NCBI RefSeq assembly: GCF_040115645.1
Contig: NC_089562.1
Coordinates: 62,001-126,000, forward strand
Direction: 5' to 3'
DNA: 64,000 nucleotides
From: Euwallacea fornicatus
Taxonomy: Eukaryota; Arthropoda; Insecta; Coleoptera; Curculionidae
The notes below the pieces were generated by a model. That model saw only the letters and a program-made list of their open reading frames with translations, was not told where the DNA came from and ran no database searches. The position numbers were made by a program, and so were the translations under genes. Positions 63,901-64,000 of this stretch are shown in pieces; the first letter of the stretch is position 1, and each line of letters begins with the position of its first letter.

Positions 63901-64000
63901 CATAAAACTTTCATAATTTCCAGAAATTATGAAGAAAAATTGCTGGGATATCAAGTACTAGGCAACTATTCCGAGGATTTGTTCTGCATCATATCAGATA
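45935..64000 (+). CDS. Vps13D: VPS13D bridge-like lipid transfer protein, 3' end outside window
   Basis: Fifty-one coding exons from 45935 to the window edge, all GT-AG; exon lengths sum to 12016 nt (about 4005 codons; human 4388, fly about 3919) with no frameshift. Key exons: 45935-46028, 46088-46278, 46331-46759, 51129-51666, 51949-52664, 54452-55009, 56177-56408, 59271-59671, 62296-62688, 63061-63309, 63458-63696, last 63924-64000+. The N-terminal chorein domain starts MLEGLVTWVLNNYLGKYVHL. Exon 56177-56408 encodes a UBA domain (about residues 2438-2475: LTALGFRHRDCVQALEMCDN, then LDDAAIWLT), which among VPS13 paralogues is unique to VPS13D and fixes the assignment. The VAB/SHR-BD region follows (GIPLVFKQ, NRSSYKLHF) and the VPS13 C-terminal helix region has GLGFGLLGGATGIFKQVYEG. 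The protein is a hydrophobic-groove bridge moving lipids between ER and mitochondria or peroxisomes and is needed for mitochondrial shape and clearance. Confidence 0.96.
49495..50023 (+). other. VPS13D intron, 529 nt
   Basis: One of the few long introns of this gene. Contains no recognisable coding sequence; frames on both strands are short. Confidence 0.6.
53691..54209 (+). other. VPS13D intron, 519 nt
   Basis: AT-rich intron between the exons ending QFHYVR and beginning HAPEGDK. Nothing else recognised. Confidence 0.6.
55549..55614 (+). repeat. Perfect 2 x 33-bp tandem duplication in a VPS13D intron
   Basis: The 33-nt unit beginning GTAATTTTCTTGTTCCGTTT occurs twice head to tail (55549-55581 and 55582-55614) inside the 82-nt intron 55543-55624. 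A single copy would leave a 49-nt intron, the usual size here. The identity of the copies indicates a recent event. Confidence 0.85.
56409..56951 (+). other. VPS13D intron, 543 nt
   Basis: AT-rich intron directly after the UBA exon. No gene or repeat recognised. Confidence 0.6.
60809..61472 (+). other. VPS13D intron, 664 nt
   Basis: The longest intron of the gene in this window. It contains TGTAGGGTGTCCAATT at about 61096, resembling one end of the TACAGGGTGT repeat family, without a visible partner. Confidence 0.55.
62689..63060 (+). other. VPS13D intron, 372 nt
   Basis: AT-rich intron between HFKD and ELMWQAG exons; nothing else recognised. Confidence 0.6.

Overview
The window is nuclear DNA of an insect, most probably a beetle. 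Every gene is split by short GT-AG introns (mostly 45-80 nt), the DNA is AT-rich, and the gene set (serpin, Yellow family, Vps15, PGM3, Rab11, VPS13D) is arthropod in character. The beetle assignment is inference, resting on overall feel and on many repeat ends of the TACAGGGTGT type. I see no bacterial or viral gene cluster, no CRISPR array and no tRNA.

Layout. 1-7800: an inhibitory-type serpin on the minus strand. Its 6.5-kb first coding intron (1218-7669) holds a mariner-like transposase scrap, a non-LTR retrotransposon scrap and a decayed Yellow/major-royal-jelly-protein pseudogene in the opposite orientation. 7880-15860: a repeat-dominated stretch with a degenerate terminal-inverted-repeat element, a ~175-bp satellite-like repeat in both orientations, and a broken R1-type non-LTR retrotransposon on the minus strand. 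16590-20530: a CREBZF (Zhangfei/SMILE)-like bZIP gene and the spliceosome-associated J-protein DNAJC8. 20530-24300: repeats and intergenic DNA. 24300-36750: a divergent pair, Vps15/PIK3R4 (minus, 20 coding exons) and PGM3/AGM1 (plus, 12 exons), whose start codons lie 535 bp apart; PGM3 intron 8 carries a 1.2-kb element with two near-perfect ~419-bp inverted arms. 38459-41671: an intronless RCC1L-like gene and TMEM129 (ER E3 ligase). 43341-44731: Rab11 (minus). 45935-64000: VPS13D (plus), 51 exons reconstructed, about 4005 codons, running off the right edge.

How the genes relate. Vps15 (class III PI3-kinase scaffold), Rab11 (recycling endosome GTPase), VPS13D (bridge-like lipid transfer protein) and TMEM129 (ER-associated degradation) are all membrane-traffic or quality-control genes, but most are ordinary single-copy housekeeping genes and their proximity is probably accidental.

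Quality note. About 12 kb of VPS13D coding sequence, 4 kb of Vps15 and 1.7 kb of PGM3 read through every splice junction without a frameshift. Against that background a single extra base in Rab11 exon 1 looks like an assembly error or a local lesion, while the many lesions in the Yellow gene mark a true pseudogene. The most interesting items are the CREBZF intron whose retention gives a stop followed at once by a new start, the long-arm palindrome in PGM3, the serpin splice junction just after its hinge (the place where some insect serpins swap reactive loops), and the nested Yellow pseudogene.
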